The position numbers and the translations under genes are program-made. From contig JALHLV010000033.1 in the NCBI GenBank assembly GCA_022844405.1, forward strand, positions 1 through 44,087: a stretch of 44,087 bases of DNA, written 5' to 3'. Of the stretch, positions 16,071 through 25,023 are shown in pieces (position 1 is the stretch's first letter; each line of letters begins with the position of its first letter). This stretch comes from Sphingomonadales bacterium. Lineage in GTDB: Bacteria > Pseudomonadota > Alphaproteobacteria > SMXS01. The notes beneath the pieces were generated by a model. It did no database searches, was not told the DNA's origin, and saw only the letters and a list, made by a program, of their open reading frames with translations.

Positions 16071-16604
16071 CTAACCGCGGCCCCACGATGGCGGACGGAC
16101 CGGATCGGTCTTGCCGTCCCAGGTCTCCGACGCCTTCTTGATGACGTCGAACATCTCGATGTGCAGCGGGTCGGTCGGCATCAGCTGGATCATCACCCCG
16201 GGCGCGTCGAGCAGGTCGATATAGGCGTGCGAGTTGATGTAGCGGTGGCCGACCACGTAGTTGACGCCGTCTTCCTTGAGCGACTTCAGCTTGCCGTCGA
16301 CGTCGTCGCACCACACGGCGAGATGCTGCAGGCCGCCTTCCGGGTTCTGCTTCAGAAAGTCGCCGTAGATGGTCGGGCCGCAATCGTCATAGGGTGCGAT
16401 CAGCTCGATCTGCTGGTCGCCCGAATAGGCGAAGGCGGCCTGGATGTGGCAATCCATGCGCTCGCCGTAATGCTCGGCGGCCAGCTTGATGTCCTCGATC
16501 AGGTAGAACGGCCCGACGCCGCGCGCCAGCCAGTGCGCGATGCCCTTTTTCATGTCGGGTACCACGTAACCCTGTTGCACCACAGGTCCGAACAGCTTGC
16601 TCAT
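16071..16604 (-). CDS. VOC family protein (copy A, downstream of the RND operon)
   Basis: 177 aa from ATG 16604, preceded by GGGGAGAG. Landmarks are QQGYVVPDMKKGIAHWLA, GDQQIELIAPYDD, GLQHLAVWCDDVDGKLK and PGVMIQLM. It aligns without gaps over most of its length with the VOC protein at 20946-21497, well over half identical by eye, so the two are paralogues. The candidate metal ligands are the His of IAHW or LQHL and the Glu of IELIAP. It lies last in a minus-strand row VOC, adaptor, RND pump, VOC. Substrate unknown. Confidence 0.85.
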   Translation of the reverse strand: MSKLFGPVVQQGYVVPDMKKGIAHWLARGVGPFYLIEDIKLAAEHYGERMDCHIQAAFAYSGDQQIELIAPYDDCGPTIYGDFLKQNPEGGLQHLAVWCDDVDGKLKSLKEDGVNYVVGHRYINSHAYIDLLDAPGVMIQLMPTDPLHIEMFDVIKKASETWDGKTDPVRPPSWGRG

Positions 16605-16673
16605 GTCACTCTCCCCGTTTTGACGTGCGCCCAAGCCAACCACGTTCAGCCCGCCCGGTCCAGCGCCCGTAAC

Positions 16674-19600
16674 CTAAGCCTGCCGCTGCATGGCCTCGAG
16701 CTGGCGGGCGACGGCGTGGGGCGAGCGGGTATAGGGCGCCAGCAGCCGGTAGAACACCGGCACCACGACCAGGGTCAGCACCGTCGCCACCAGCACGCCC
16801 GAGCAGATGACGATGCCCAGGGTCACGCGGCTTTCCGCGCCCGCGCCGCTCGCCACCGCCAGCGGCACGGCGCCGATGGCGGTCGCCAGGCTGGTCATGA
16901 TGATCGGCCGCAGCCGGATGCGGCAGGATTCCATGATCGCCTCGTCGACGGTGCGGCCTTCGTCGCGGAGCTGGTTGGCGAATTCCACGATCAGGATGCC
17001 GTTCTTGGCCGAGATGCCGACCAGGATGATGATGCCCACCTGGCTGTAAATGTTGAGCGTGCTGCCGAAGATCCACAGGCCGGTCACCGCGCCCAGGATG
17101 GCGAGCGGCACCGAGAGCATGATCACGAAGGGGTGGATGAAGCTCTCGAACTGGGCGGCCAGCACCAGGAACACCACCAGCAGCGCGATGAAGAAGGTGA
17201 AGATCACCGCGCCCGAGGATTGCTTGAACTCAAGCGACTCGCCCTTGTAGCCGATGCGCGCCGTGGCCGGCAGCTCGGTCCTGGCGGTGTCCTCCAGGAA
17301 GCTCAGCGCGTCGCCCAGCGGATAGCCCTGCGCCAGTCCCGCCGAGATGGTGATGGCGCGCATACGGTTGTAGCGGTTCAGCTCCTTGGCATCGGCCCGT
17401 TCCTCCAGCCGCACCAGGTTGGACAGCGGGATGAGCGCACCCGTGGTCCGCGAGCGCGCATAGATGTTCGACAGGTCGGTCGGGCTCTCACGGTCCGAGC
17501 GCTGCGCCTGGATGATGACGTAGTATTCCTCGCCCTCGCGGGCGAAGGTGTTGACCTTGCGCGAGCCGATCATGCTCTCGAGCGTCGCGCCCACCTCCTC
17601 GGACGGCACGCCCAGATCGGCCGCGCGGTCGCGGTCGAGCAGCACCTCCATCTGCGGCCGCGTCTCCTTGTAGTCGACGTCGACGCCGATCAGGTTCGGA
17701 TTGGCCCGCGCCTTTTCCATCATGACGTCGCGGTAGCGGGCCAGCTCTTCGAAGGTGCTGGCGCCGATGACGAACTGCACCTGCTGGCCGCGCGCGTTGC
17801 TGATGCCCTGGCGCATCACCAGGAACAGCTGGATGCCCGGCATGGTGGCGGCGAACTCGCCGCGGATGTCGTTCATCACCGCGAAGGTATCGCGCTCGCG
17901 GTCCTTCCAGTCGGCGAGCACCATCATGCCCGATGCGGTGTCGAAGGCCGTCAGGCCGCCATAGGACGGCGCGCGCAGCATGACGCGCTTGGCCTCGCCG
18001 CGCTCCACATAGGGCAGCAGCTTGGCCTCGATCTTCTCCATCTGGGCCTTGGTGTAGTCGAAGCCCGCGCCCTGCGGCCCCTGGAACGTCAGGTAGAACG
18101 CGCCGCGGTCCTCGGGCGGCACCAGCTCTTCCTTGAGCTGGCTGCCGATCAGCGCGATCAGGGCGAACACGGCGACGACCACGCCGCCGACGACCAGCGG
18201 CAGCTTCACGGCGCGTCCGAGGAACGCCGTGTAGCGGTCGGACAGCAGGCCCATCCTGTCGTCGACGAAGGCCTGCAGCCTGCCCTTGCGCTCGCCCATC
18301 GGCTTCAGCAGCTTGGAGGCGAGCATGACGCTGAACGACAGCGCGACCAGCGCCGAGAAGCCCACGGCGGACGCCACCGCCACGCCCAACTCGGCGAACA
18401 GGCGGCCCACATTGCCTTCCAGAAAGATGATCGGCACGAACACGGAAACCAGCACCGCCGTCGTCGCCAGCACGGCGAAGCCCACCTGCCGCGCGCCCTT
18501 GTAGGCGGCCACCAGCGGCGTTTCGCCCTTCTGGACGCGGCGGTAGATGTTCTCCAGCACGACGATGGCATCATCGACGACAAGGCCGATGGCGAGCACC
18601 AGCGCCAGCAGGGTCAGCAGGTTGATCGAGTAGCCGAACGCATAGAGCACGCTGAAACTGGCGATCAGGCTCACCGGCACGGTCACCGTCGGGATGATCG
18701 TCGCGCGGATGCTGCCGAGGAACAGGTAGATGACGCCGACCACCAGCAGCACGGCGATGCCCAGCGTCACATAGACCTCGTGGATCGCCTCCTTGATGAA
18801 CACCGAGCCGTCATAGGTGTAGTGCAGCGAGGTGCCGGCCGGCAGCGTCGGCTTGATCTGCTGGATCATGGCGTTCGCCGCCTCCGCCACCTCCAGCGTG
18901 TTGGCCCGCGACTGGCGGACGACGCCCAGGCCGATCTGGGTCTCGCCATTGCCCTTGAAGAAGATGCGCGGCTCCTCCGAGCTCAGCTCGATCCGCGCCA
19001 CCTCGCCCAGGCGGACCAGGTGGCCGTCCGCGGTCTTGGAGATCACCAGCTTGGCGAAGTCGGTCTCGGTGCTGTAGGAGCGCGCCAGCCGCAGCGTGTA
19101 GTCGCGGTCGGTGGATTCGAGCGCGCCGGCCGGCAGCTCCAGGTTCTGGGTGCGCAGCGCCTTCTCGATGTCGGCCGCGGTGAGCTGGCGGGCGGCCAGC
19201 GCCACCCGGTCGACCCAGATTCGCATGGCATAGCGCTGCTCGCCGCCGATGATCACCCGCGCCACGCCGTCCACCGACGACAACTGGTCGACGATGTAGC
19301 GGTCGGCATAGTCGGACATCTCGGTGACGCCCATGACCGAGCTGGACAGATTGTACCAGACGATCGGGTCCTCGTCGGAGTCGACCTTGAATATCTCGGG
19401 CGCATCGACCTCGTCGGGCAGTTCCTCGATAATGCGCGAGACCCGGTCGCGCACATCGTTGGCGGCGGCGTCCACGTCGCGGTCCAGGTTGAACTCCATG
19501 ACCACGCTCGACAAGCCGTCGTTGCTCTTCGACGAAATCCAGCGCACCCCCTCGATGCCGGCGACCTGGTCCTCGATCAGCTTGGTGACGCGCGCCTCGA

Positions 19601-19775
19601 CGGTCGCGGCCGACGCGCCCTTGTAGGTGGTGTTGACCGACACCACCGGCGGATCGATGTCGGGGAACTCGCGCACCGGCAGGCGCTGGATGGCGACCAG
19701 GCCGAACGACAGCAGCAGCAGGCTGAGCACGGTCGCGAAGACCGGCCGCTTGACCGATATGTCGGACAGCATCAT
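16674..19775 (-). CDS. RND efflux transporter inner-membrane pump (HAE type)
   Basis: 1033 aa, normal RND length. Helix 1 follows the N-terminal ISVKRPVFA motif. The proton-relay aspartates are D401 and D402 in VVDDAIVVLENI (helix 4), and the matching lysine is in SAKNGILIVEFANQLRDEG (helix 10). This VDDAIV form is typical of hydrophobic/amphiphilic drug exporters (HAE), not of heavy-metal pumps. Two large periplasmic loops are present. The start overlaps none but lies 3 bp after the adaptor stop, so they form an operon. The outer-membrane channel is not encoded here, so a TolC from elsewhere is needed. Confidence 0.95.
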   Translation of the reverse strand: MMLSDISVKRPVFATVLSLLLLSFGLVAIQRLPVREFPDIDPPVVSVNTTYKGASAATVEARVTKLIEDQVAGIEGVRWISSKSNDGLSSVVMEFNLDRDVDAAANDVRDRVSRIIEELPDEVDAPEIFKVDSDEDPIVWYNLSSSVMGVTEMSDYADRYIVDQLSSVDGVARVIIGGEQRYAMRIWVDRVALAARQLTAADIEKALRTQNLELPAGALESTDRDYTLRLARSYSTETDFAKLVISKTADGHLVRLGEVARIELSSEEPRIFFKGNGETQIGLGVVRQSRANTLEVAEAANAMIQQIKPTLPAGTSLHYTYDGSVFIKEAIHEVYVTLGIAVLLVVGVIYLFLGSIRATIIPTVTVPVSLIASFSVLYAFGYSINLLTLLALVLAIGLVVDDAIVVLENIYRRVQKGETPLVAAYKGARQVGFAVLATTAVLVSVFVPIIFLEGNVGRLFAELGVAVASAVGFSALVALSFSVMLASKLLKPMGERKGRLQAFVDDRMGLLSDRYTAFLGRAVKLPLVVGGVVVAVFALIALIGSQLKEELVPPEDRGAFYLTFQGPQGAGFDYTKAQMEKIEAKLLPYVERGEAKRVMLRAPSYGGLTAFDTASGMMVLADWKDRERDTFAVMNDIRGEFAATMPGIQLFLVMRQGISNARGQQVQFVIGASTFEELARYRDVMMEKARANPNLIGVDVDYKETRPQMEVLLDRDRAADLGVPSEEVGATLESMIGSRKVNTFAREGEEYYVIIQAQRSDRESPTDLSNIYARSRTTGALIPLSNLVRLEERADAKELNRYNRMRAITISAGLAQGYPLGDALSFLEDTARTELPATARIGYKGESLEFKQSSGAVIFTFFIALLVVFLVLAAQFESFIHPFVIMLSVPLAILGAVTGLWIFGSTLNIYSQVGIIILVGISAKNGILIVEFANQLRDEGRTVDEAIMESCRIRLRPIIMTSLATAIGAVPLAVASGAGAESRVTLGIVICSGVLVATVLTLVVVPVFYRLLAPYTRSPHAVARQLEAMQRQA

Positions 19776-19778
19776 GGC

Positions 19779-20864
19779 TCAGGCGCCTCCGCTTTCACCA
19801 TCCGGCAGCGTGTGCTCGCCGACGCTCTGGACGGTCGCGCCCGGCACCATGCGGCCGACACCCTCGACCACCACCCTCTCGCCCTGTCTCAGGCCGGTCA
19901 GCACTTCGGCCGCGCCGGGGCGGCGGCGGCCGATGGTCACCTCGCGCTGGACGACCGCGCCGCTCTTCTCGATCACCCAGACGAACTGGCGCCTGTCGCG
20001 CGGCACCAGCGCCCCCTCGGGCAGCAGCAGCACCGTGCTGCGCGCCCGGATCACCTCGACGGTCGCCAGCATGCCGGGACGCAGCGCGCCGTCGGGATTG
20101 GGGATCAGCGCGCGCACGGAAATGGCGCGGGAAATCGGATCGACGCGGGCGTCGATGGTCTCGACGATGCCCCTGAAGGCGCGGCCGGGGTACGCGGCGC
20201 TGCGCGCGTCCACGTCCTGGCCCGGCGAAACCGCGCCCAGAAATGTCTCCGGCACCGAGAAATCGAGCTTCACCGGGTCGATGTCGTCGAGCGTCGCCAC
20301 CACGGTCCCCGGCGTCACCAGCGTGCCGGGGCTGACCTGGCGGAAGCCGAGTACGCCGGCGAACGGCGCCCGCAGCACCCGATCGGACATGCGCGCCTCC
20401 ACCGCCCGGGCGCGCGCCTTGGCGCTGTCGACGGCGCGCGACTGGTCGTCGAGTCGGGCCTTGGTGGCATAACCCTTGCCCGCCAGTTCCTGCACGCGCT
20501 CGAGCTGCTGCTCGGCCTCGCGCTGGGTGGCCCGCGCCTCGGCCAGCATGGCGCCTTCCTCGTCGTTGGTGAACTCGATCAGCACCTGGCCCTGGCTCGC
20601 CGCCTGGCCGTCCTCGAAATGCACGCGGGCGACCTTTTCGGTCACCTTGGCCGAAAGCGTCACGGATTCATTGGCGTGCAGCGTGCCGATCGCCTCGAGC
20701 CGCTCGACGAACTCGCCGGGCCGGATCGTGTAGGAGACCACGGGCACCGGCTGGGGCGCGGGCATCTTCTGCGACGCGGAATCGCAGGCGCCCGACATCA
20801 GGCACACGCCCACCAGCAACCAGCTGCCTCTCACCACGTCCCCCACCGGCCGCGACGGCCGCAT
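19779..20864 (-). CDS. RND efflux periplasmic adaptor (HlyD/AcrA family)
   Basis: 361 aa. An N-terminal signal with a weak lipobox (MSGAC, C27) suggests a lipidated, inner-membrane anchored protein. Then come the lipoyl half-motifs (LEAIGTLHANESVTLSAKV and VLRAPFAGVLGFRQVSPGTL), a helical hairpin in between (about 100-160, rich in Ala/Arg/Glu/Gln), a beta barrel and a membrane-proximal domain (RPGMLATVEV, then VVVEGVGRMVPG). It links the RND pump encoded 3 bp downstream to an outer-membrane channel. Confidence 0.93.
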   Translation of the reverse strand: MRPSRPVGDVVRGSWLLVGVCLMSGACDSASQKMPAPQPVPVVSYTIRPGEFVERLEAIGTLHANESVTLSAKVTEKVARVHFEDGQAASQGQVLIEFTNDEEGAMLAEARATQREAEQQLERVQELAGKGYATKARLDDQSRAVDSAKARARAVEARMSDRVLRAPFAGVLGFRQVSPGTLVTPGTVVATLDDIDPVKLDFSVPETFLGAVSPGQDVDARSAAYPGRAFRGIVETIDARVDPISRAISVRALIPNPDGALRPGMLATVEVIRARSTVLLLPEGALVPRDRRQFVWVIEKSGAVVQREVTIGRRRPGAAEVLTGLRQGERVVVEGVGRMVPGATVQSVGEHTLPDGESGGA

Positions 20865-20945
20865 TCACCGAACGGGCAATTACCTGCGCCCGTGCATAAT
20901 TAAGTCCATAAGGATTGCCGGTTGCAAGGAATTGGTGAAACCTTG

Positions 20946-21497
20946 TCAGAGAGCGTCCACGTCGACCGGATGGGTCCAGTCCATCATCCGGATCGGTTTG
21001 GTCTTGCCATCCCACTTCGCGGATTCCGCCACGCCCACATTGTAGAGGTCGAGATAGCGCTGGATGGTCGGCATGAGCTGGATCATCACGCCGGGCGAGC
21101 CGGCCACGTCCAGATAGGCGTGCGAGCCCGGATAGCGCTGGGCGAGCACGAAGTCGACCCCGGCGGCCTCCAGCTCGGCCAGCTTGGCGTCGACATCGTC
21201 GCACCAGGCCGCCAGATGCTGCATGCCGCCTTCCGGATTGTCCCTGAGGAAATCGCTGTAGATGTTCGGGCCCGAGCCCTTGAGCGGCGCGATCAGCTCG
21301 ATCTGCTGGTCGCCCGAGCAGGCGAAGGCGGCAGTGATATGGCAGGTTGTGGGCTTGCCGTAATGCAGCCCATCGATGCTGACCGCCGGGATCACGTACC
21401 AGGGACCGACGCCGCGCGCCAGCCAGTGTGCCATGCCGGCCTGCAGGTCGGGCACGATGTAACCCTGCTGGATCATGGGTCCGTAGATCTTGCTCAT
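20946..21497 (-). CDS. VOC family protein (copy B, upstream of the RND operon)
   Basis: 183 aa. Same landmarks as copy A: QQGYIVPDLQAGMAHWLARG, GDQQIELIAPLKG, GMQHLAAWCDDVDAKL and PGVMIQLMP. Start ATG 21497, preceded by GGAGAA. It lies 81 bp upstream of the adaptor gene on the same strand. The pair of paralogues on either side of an efflux operon suggests a link between the VOC activity and the exported compound, or an ancestral duplication. No assigned function for this subgroup is known to me. Confidence 0.85.
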   Translation of the reverse strand: MSKIYGPMIQQGYIVPDLQAGMAHWLARGVGPWYVIPAVSIDGLHYGKPTTCHITAAFACSGDQQIELIAPLKGSGPNIYSDFLRDNPEGGMQHLAAWCDDVDAKLAELEAAGVDFVLAQRYPGSHAYLDVAGSPGVMIQLMPTIQRYLDLYNVGVAESAKWDGKTKPIRMMDWTHPVDVDAL

Positions 21498-21559
21498 GGC
21501 GGTTCTCCGTTTTTCCCCGCCCTCACCCTAATCCCGCCAACGACAAACTGGCAAGATTG

Positions 21560-22144
21560 TCAGGGAACGATCCAGCTTGCCGACAGGCGCCCTGTGCCGT
21601 CCCAGTCGAAGCGCGCGGAGATGTTGCCGCCCTGCTCCAGGCGCAGCCATTCGAGCCGGGTGACGGTGACGAGAATGACCAGGAAGTTCGGGTAGCCCGC
21701 GTCCACGTCGGTCACGTCCGGAATGCCGGAGCCGGGCTTGCCGCGCCGCGCGCCGGGACCGGGCATGCTCTGATAGGGGCGCTTGCCGAAATCCGGCAAC
21801 GCTCCCCAATACGCCTGCGCCACGCCGTCCTGGTGGTGGAGCGCCGCCTCGCCCCAGAGGCGCAGCTGGACGCCGCGGGCCGGATCGTAGAACACCGCGC
21901 ACGCCCGTGAACCGGCAGCCAGCTGGCCGGCCTTGGCCGAGCGGGCGTCGGTGAACACGGCGATGGTGCGCGAGGCGGCGTCGGCCGCCCGCAGGACGAC
22001 GGTGCGCGCCTCGGCAGCGCCGCTCGCCAGCACTGGTGTGCGGAACGTCGAGTTTCGATCCGCCGGCGCCGCTTCCAGCAGGCGCCAGCACTCGGCGGCG
22101 AGGCTTTCCAGGTCCGGGTCCATGTGCGTCCGGTTGACGATCAT
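21560..22144 (-). CDS. Pyridoxamine 5'-phosphate oxidase-like FMN-binding protein
   Basis: 194 aa from ATG 22144 (ATG 22123 is also possible). The PNPOx-like FMN-binding half is visible: FRTPVLASG, ARTVVLRAADAASRTIAVFTD (a strand pair, about 46-66) and SRACAVFYDPARGVQLRLWG. The C-terminal part lacks the clear PLP-binding arginine motif of true PdxH, so the protein is more likely a flavin-binding relative than the vitamin B6 enzyme. Divergent from the HNH gene at 22171, 26 bp away. Confidence 0.75.
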   Translation of the reverse strand: MIVNRTHMDPDLESLAAECWRLLEAAPADRNSTFRTPVLASGAAEARTVVLRAADAASRTIAVFTDARSAKAGQLAAGSRACAVFYDPARGVQLRLWGEAALHHQDGVAQAYWGALPDFGKRPYQSMPGPGARRGKPGSGIPDVTDVDAGYPNFLVILVTVTRLEWLRLEQGGNISARFDWDGTGRLSASWIVP

Positions 22145-22170
22145 CGAGGGCACGACCCTAATGGAAGGTA

Positions 22171-22461
22171 ATGGAGACCGGAACCGACATCTGCGCGCTC
22201 TGCGACCGCCCGCTCGGCCACCGGCGCGAGCGCCATCACCTGGTGCCGCGGCTGAAGGGCGGCCGGGAAACCGTGCTGCTGCACCCGATCTGCCACCGCA
22301 AGATCCACAGCCTGTTCGGCGAGGCGCTGCTGGCCCGCTCCTACGCCTCCATCGACGCGCTGCGCGCGCATCCGGAAGTCGGCCGCTTCGTCGCCTGGCT
22401 CGCCGGCAAGCCGCCGGATTTCCACGTCTCGACCCGCGGCACGAAGAACCGGCACCGCTGA
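22171..22461 (+). CDS. Small HNH-like zinc-finger protein
   Basis: 96 aa. C8-x2-C11 (ICALC), H22-H23 (RHHLVPRLKGG) and H38...C41-H42-x3-H46 (HPICHRKIH) match the beta-beta-alpha-metal layout of HNH nucleases with an extra zinc knuckle. The central Asn of HNH is replaced (LLHPICH). It may be a nuclease or a DNA-binding relative. It stands alone, with no restriction or phage gene nearby. Start ATG 22171. Confidence 0.7.
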   Translation: METGTDICALCDRPLGHRRERHHLVPRLKGGRETVLLHPICHRKIHSLFGEALLARSYASIDALRAHPEVGRFVAWLAGKPPDFHVSTRGTKNRHR

Positions 22462-22590
22462 ACGGGCTCATGCGTTTCCTGCATCGCCGTCCCACTTTTC
22501 CGTCAGGTGTCCGGATGTTGCAGCGCCAACACGCCGCGCCATATATAGCCCGACCCGGGATAAGCATGTTCCGGCATGAGGTTCCAGGAA

Positions 22591-22665
22591 ATGACTAAGG
22601 CTTTCGGTCTGATCAACGCACTCGCACTGCTCGCGGGCGCGATATCGCTGGTCCTCTTCTACTAG
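22591..22665 (+). CDS. Possible 24-residue membrane peptide
   Basis: Frame from ATG 22591 (GAGG 8 bp upstream) encodes MTKAFGLINALALLAGAISL followed by VLFY and a stop: one hydrophobic helix after a short polar start. A start at ATG 22576 is also possible. No homology can be claimed. It lies in a 224-bp gap between the HNH and phzF-like genes. Confidence 0.3.
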   Translation: MTKAFGLINALALLAGAISLVLFY

Positions 22666-22685
22666 CGCCCGCCCGGCCCGTTCCG

Positions 22686-23480
22686 CTAGCGCGGCACCAC
22701 GATCGATCCCTCCAGATACAGAACGCAGCCGCCGGAAACCCGGACGGCATCGGCCAGCACCGTGCTGCGCAGCAGCCCGCCGCGCGCCGAGGCCTGCTGG
22801 CAGGTCAGCGTGTCCTTGCCCAGCCGGCCGGCCCAGTAAGGCGCCATCGCGCACTGCGCCGAGCCGGTGACCGGATCCTCGTCGATCCCGTGCGCCGGCG
22901 CGAAGAACCGCAGCACGAAATCGGTGCGGTCGCCCGGCGCCGTGGCGATGACGCAGGGCCTGTCCAGATCCCGCAGCGCCGCGATGTCGGGCGCCAGCGC
23001 CCGCACCGCCGCTTCACTGCCATAGACGGCGATGTAGTCGCGCTCGCCCGCCAGCCAGGCCCGCGGCTCGCCGCCCAGCGCGTCGCGCAATCCGGCCGGT
23101 GGCGCGATGGCGTGCGTATCCCAGCGCGGCAAGGTCATGGCGAAGCCGTCGCCGTCCCGCGTCACCCGCAGCGGCCCGCTCAGCGTGTGGAACGTCACCT
23201 CGTCGCGTCCGGCCTCCAGCAGGGTGAGGATGGTGAACGCGCTGGCCAGGGTCGCGTGGCCGCACAGCGGCACTTCGGTCGCCGGGGTGAACCAGCGCAG
23301 CCGGTAGTTGCCGCCGTCGCGGACGAAGAAGGCGGTCTCGGCCAGATTGTTCTCGGCCGCGATGGCCTGCAGGGTCGCGTCGGGCAGCCAGGCGTCGAGC
23401 GGGCAGACGGCCGCCGGATTGCCGCCGAACAGGGTCTCGGTGAACGCATCCACCTGGAAAATCGGAATCCTCATCATCAA
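22686..23480 (-). CDS. PhzF family isomerase
   Basis: 264 aa. N-terminus IPIFQVDAFTETLFGGNPAAV, the catalytic-type glutamate E48 in ENNLAETAFF, GHATLAS near 74-80 and the C-terminal DEDPVTGSAQCAM are all PhzF landmarks. Proteins of this family have a diaminopimelate-epimerase-like fold; PhzF itself isomerises DHHA in phenazine synthesis, but no other phenazine gene is here, so the substrate is open. Three ATGs lie in tandem at the start; the GGGGAG site fits any of them. A terminator of the preceding gene lies just upstream. Confidence 0.9.
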   Translation of the reverse strand: MMMRIPIFQVDAFTETLFGGNPAAVCPLDAWLPDATLQAIAAENNLAETAFFVRDGGNYRLRWFTPATEVPLCGHATLASAFTILTLLEAGRDEVTFHTLSGPLRVTRDGDGFAMTLPRWDTHAIAPPAGLRDALGGEPRAWLAGERDYIAVYGSEAAVRALAPDIAALRDLDRPCVIATAPGDRTDFVLRFFAPAHGIDEDPVTGSAQCAMAPYWAGRLGKDTLTCQQASARGGLLRSTVLADAVRVSGGCVLYLEGSIVVPR

Positions 23481-23486
23481 CTCCCC

Positions 23487-23558
23487 AAAAAACAGACGAG
23501 AGCCGCCCGCGTCCCCTCCATTGCCCCGAAGGGCGCTGGCGGATGGCGGACGGCTCTC
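23487..23558 (-). terminator. Rho-independent terminator of the aldo/keto reductase gene
   Basis: On the minus strand a stem of 13 bp with one mismatch (arms 23546-23558 and 23498-23510, GAGAGCCG core) is followed by GTCTG and a run of six T (23487-23492). A second perfect 8-bp hairpin (23567-23586, TCGCCCGG facing CCGGGCGA) lies between it and the stop codon. It separates this transcript from the PhzF gene. Confidence 0.75.
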
Positions 23559-23594
23559 TGAACTGGTCGCCCGGTGAGCCGGGCGATTATCCGA

Positions 23595-24575
23595 TCAGAA
23601 CGGCAGGCCGCCCATCGGCTTGGTCATGTCGTTCAGCGCCTTCACGTCTTCCGCCGAGAGCTTGGCGCCGGCGGCGGCGACGTTCTGTTCGATCTGCACG
23701 GGCTTGGTGGCGCCCGCCATCACCGAGGTGACGCCCGGCTGCGCCAGCAGCCACGCCACGGCGATTTCCAGCACGCTCAGGCCGCGCTCCTTGCCGAACG
23801 CCTCGATCTTCTCGACCAGATCGAAATTGCGGTCGTTCATCTCCAGGCCGCCCAGGCCGGCCATGTTGCTGCCCTCGCCGAAGCGGGTGCCCGCGGCCGG
23901 CTTCTCGCCGCGCTTGTACTTGCCGGTCAGCATGCCCGACGCCAACGGGAAGTAGGGCAGGAAGCCCACGCCCGCATATTTGGCGGCGGCGAGGCGCTCG
24001 TCCTCAACGTCGCGGCGCAGGATGTTGTAGAAGTTCTGCACCGAGACGAACTGCGGCACGCCCAGCTTCTGGGCGGTGCGCACGGCATCGACCAGCACGT
24101 GGCCCTTGAAGTTGCAGCAGCCGATGTAGCGGACCTTGCCCTGCTGCACCAGGTCGCCCAGCGCGCGGAGCGTTTCCTCCAGCGGCGTCGACGCATCGGG
24201 GAAATGCATCTGGTAGAGGTCGATGTAGTCCGTGCCCAGGCGCTTCAGGCTGGCCTCGACCGCGTTCATGATGTAGCGGCGCGAGCCGCCGTTCATGTAC
24301 GGACCCGCGCCCATCGGCATGCCGAACTTGCTGGCCAGCACGATGTCCTTGCGGCGGGGACCCAGCGCCTTGCCCAGGAACTCCTCGGACTTGCCCCACA
24401 GATGCGGATCGGTCGGATAGGCGTCGGCGGTGTCGAACATGCTGATGCCCTGCTCGAGCGCCTTGTCGACGACGGCCTGGGTCTCGGCCATGTCGGTGCG
24501 GCCGCCGAAATTGTTGGTGCCCAGGCTGATGGTCGAAATCTTCAGGCCGGAATTACCCAGATTGCGGTATTCCAT
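23595..24575 (-). CDS. Aldo/keto reductase, potassium-channel beta-subunit-like
   Basis: 326 aa from ATG 24575 after GGGGAGA; upstream codons in the open frame look non-coding. The AKR tetrad is D48, Y53 (MFDTADAY), K83 (ASKFGMP) and H124 (YQMHFPD). The C-terminal VMAGATKPVQIEQNVAA is the NADPH-binding region typical of this branch. It shares the general plan of the AKR at 8454-9563 but is not a close copy. Monocistronic, closed by a strong terminator. Confidence 0.93.
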   Translation of the reverse strand: MEYRNLGNSGLKISTISLGTNNFGGRTDMAETQAVVDKALEQGISMFDTADAYPTDPHLWGKSEEFLGKALGPRRKDIVLASKFGMPMGAGPYMNGGSRRYIMNAVEASLKRLGTDYIDLYQMHFPDASTPLEETLRALGDLVQQGKVRYIGCCNFKGHVLVDAVRTAQKLGVPQFVSVQNFYNILRRDVEDERLAAAKYAGVGFLPYFPLASGMLTGKYKRGEKPAAGTRFGEGSNMAGLGGLEMNDRNFDLVEKIEAFGKERGLSVLEIAVAWLLAQPGVTSVMAGATKPVQIEQNVAAAGAKLSAEDVKALNDMTKPMGGLPF

Positions 24576-24687
24576 TGTGCGGTCTCCCCTGTTTGCGAAA
24601 CGGTTGCGCGCACGATGCCATGCGCCCGGCGGGCTGTCCACCGGACAGCAAGCGCGGTGGCTTTGCCGCTTCCAGGAAGAAAGCGCC

Positions 24688-25023
24688 CTATTCCGCTGGC
24701 GCGCCGAACGGAACGGTCAGTTCAGCTCTCTTGCCGCCCTTGTCTCGAATCACGATCTCAACCTCATAGTCGAGCCGTGTCAGGAACCGCATCAGACTCT
24801 CTACGTCGTATTTGTCGAATGCGCCGCGAAGGAACTTCGACAAATCGGGCTGCCCTATACCGAGGCGGGTTGCCGCGGCCGTCTGAGTGATCTGCATTTC
24901 CGCGAGGCGGCGTTTAATCTGCCGGACCAGGAAAGCCTTGGCCATCAACTCGTCGGCGTCCGGCAGACCCAGATCGCGGAAGACATTGTCGCTGCCGACT
25001 TCGTGTTCGGGCAAATCAGGCAC
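24688..25023 (-). CDS. higA: HigA-like XRE-family antitoxin
   Basis: 111 aa, start GTG 25023, overlapping the toxin 3' end by 8 bp, with AGGAGA inside the toxin gene. The helix-turn-helix is ITQTAAATRLGIGQPDLSKF (about 45-64), the form found in antitoxins paired with RelE/HigB (Gp49-like) toxins. It binds the toxin and represses the operon. A 16-bp palindrome upstream of the toxin gene (25429-25444) is the obvious operator candidate. Confidence 0.85.
   Translation of the reverse strand: MPDLPEHEVGSDNVFRDLGLPDADELMAKAFLVRQIKRRLAEMQITQTAAATRLGIGQPDLSKFLRGAFDKYDVESLMRFLTRLDYEVEIVIRDKGGKRAELTVPFGAPAE

Noticed and set aside
16161-20903. A 1580-codon open frame on the plus strand across the RND operon
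   Set aside because: It is antisense to two clear genes, is extremely His/Arg/Asp/Gln-rich and has no recognisable domain: a by-product of high GC content in the opposite frame.
22488-22530. Segment CCGTCCCACTTTTCCGTCAG resembling insertion-sequence flanks
   Set aside because: No matching partner, target duplication or transposase nearby; memory of similar text is not evidence.
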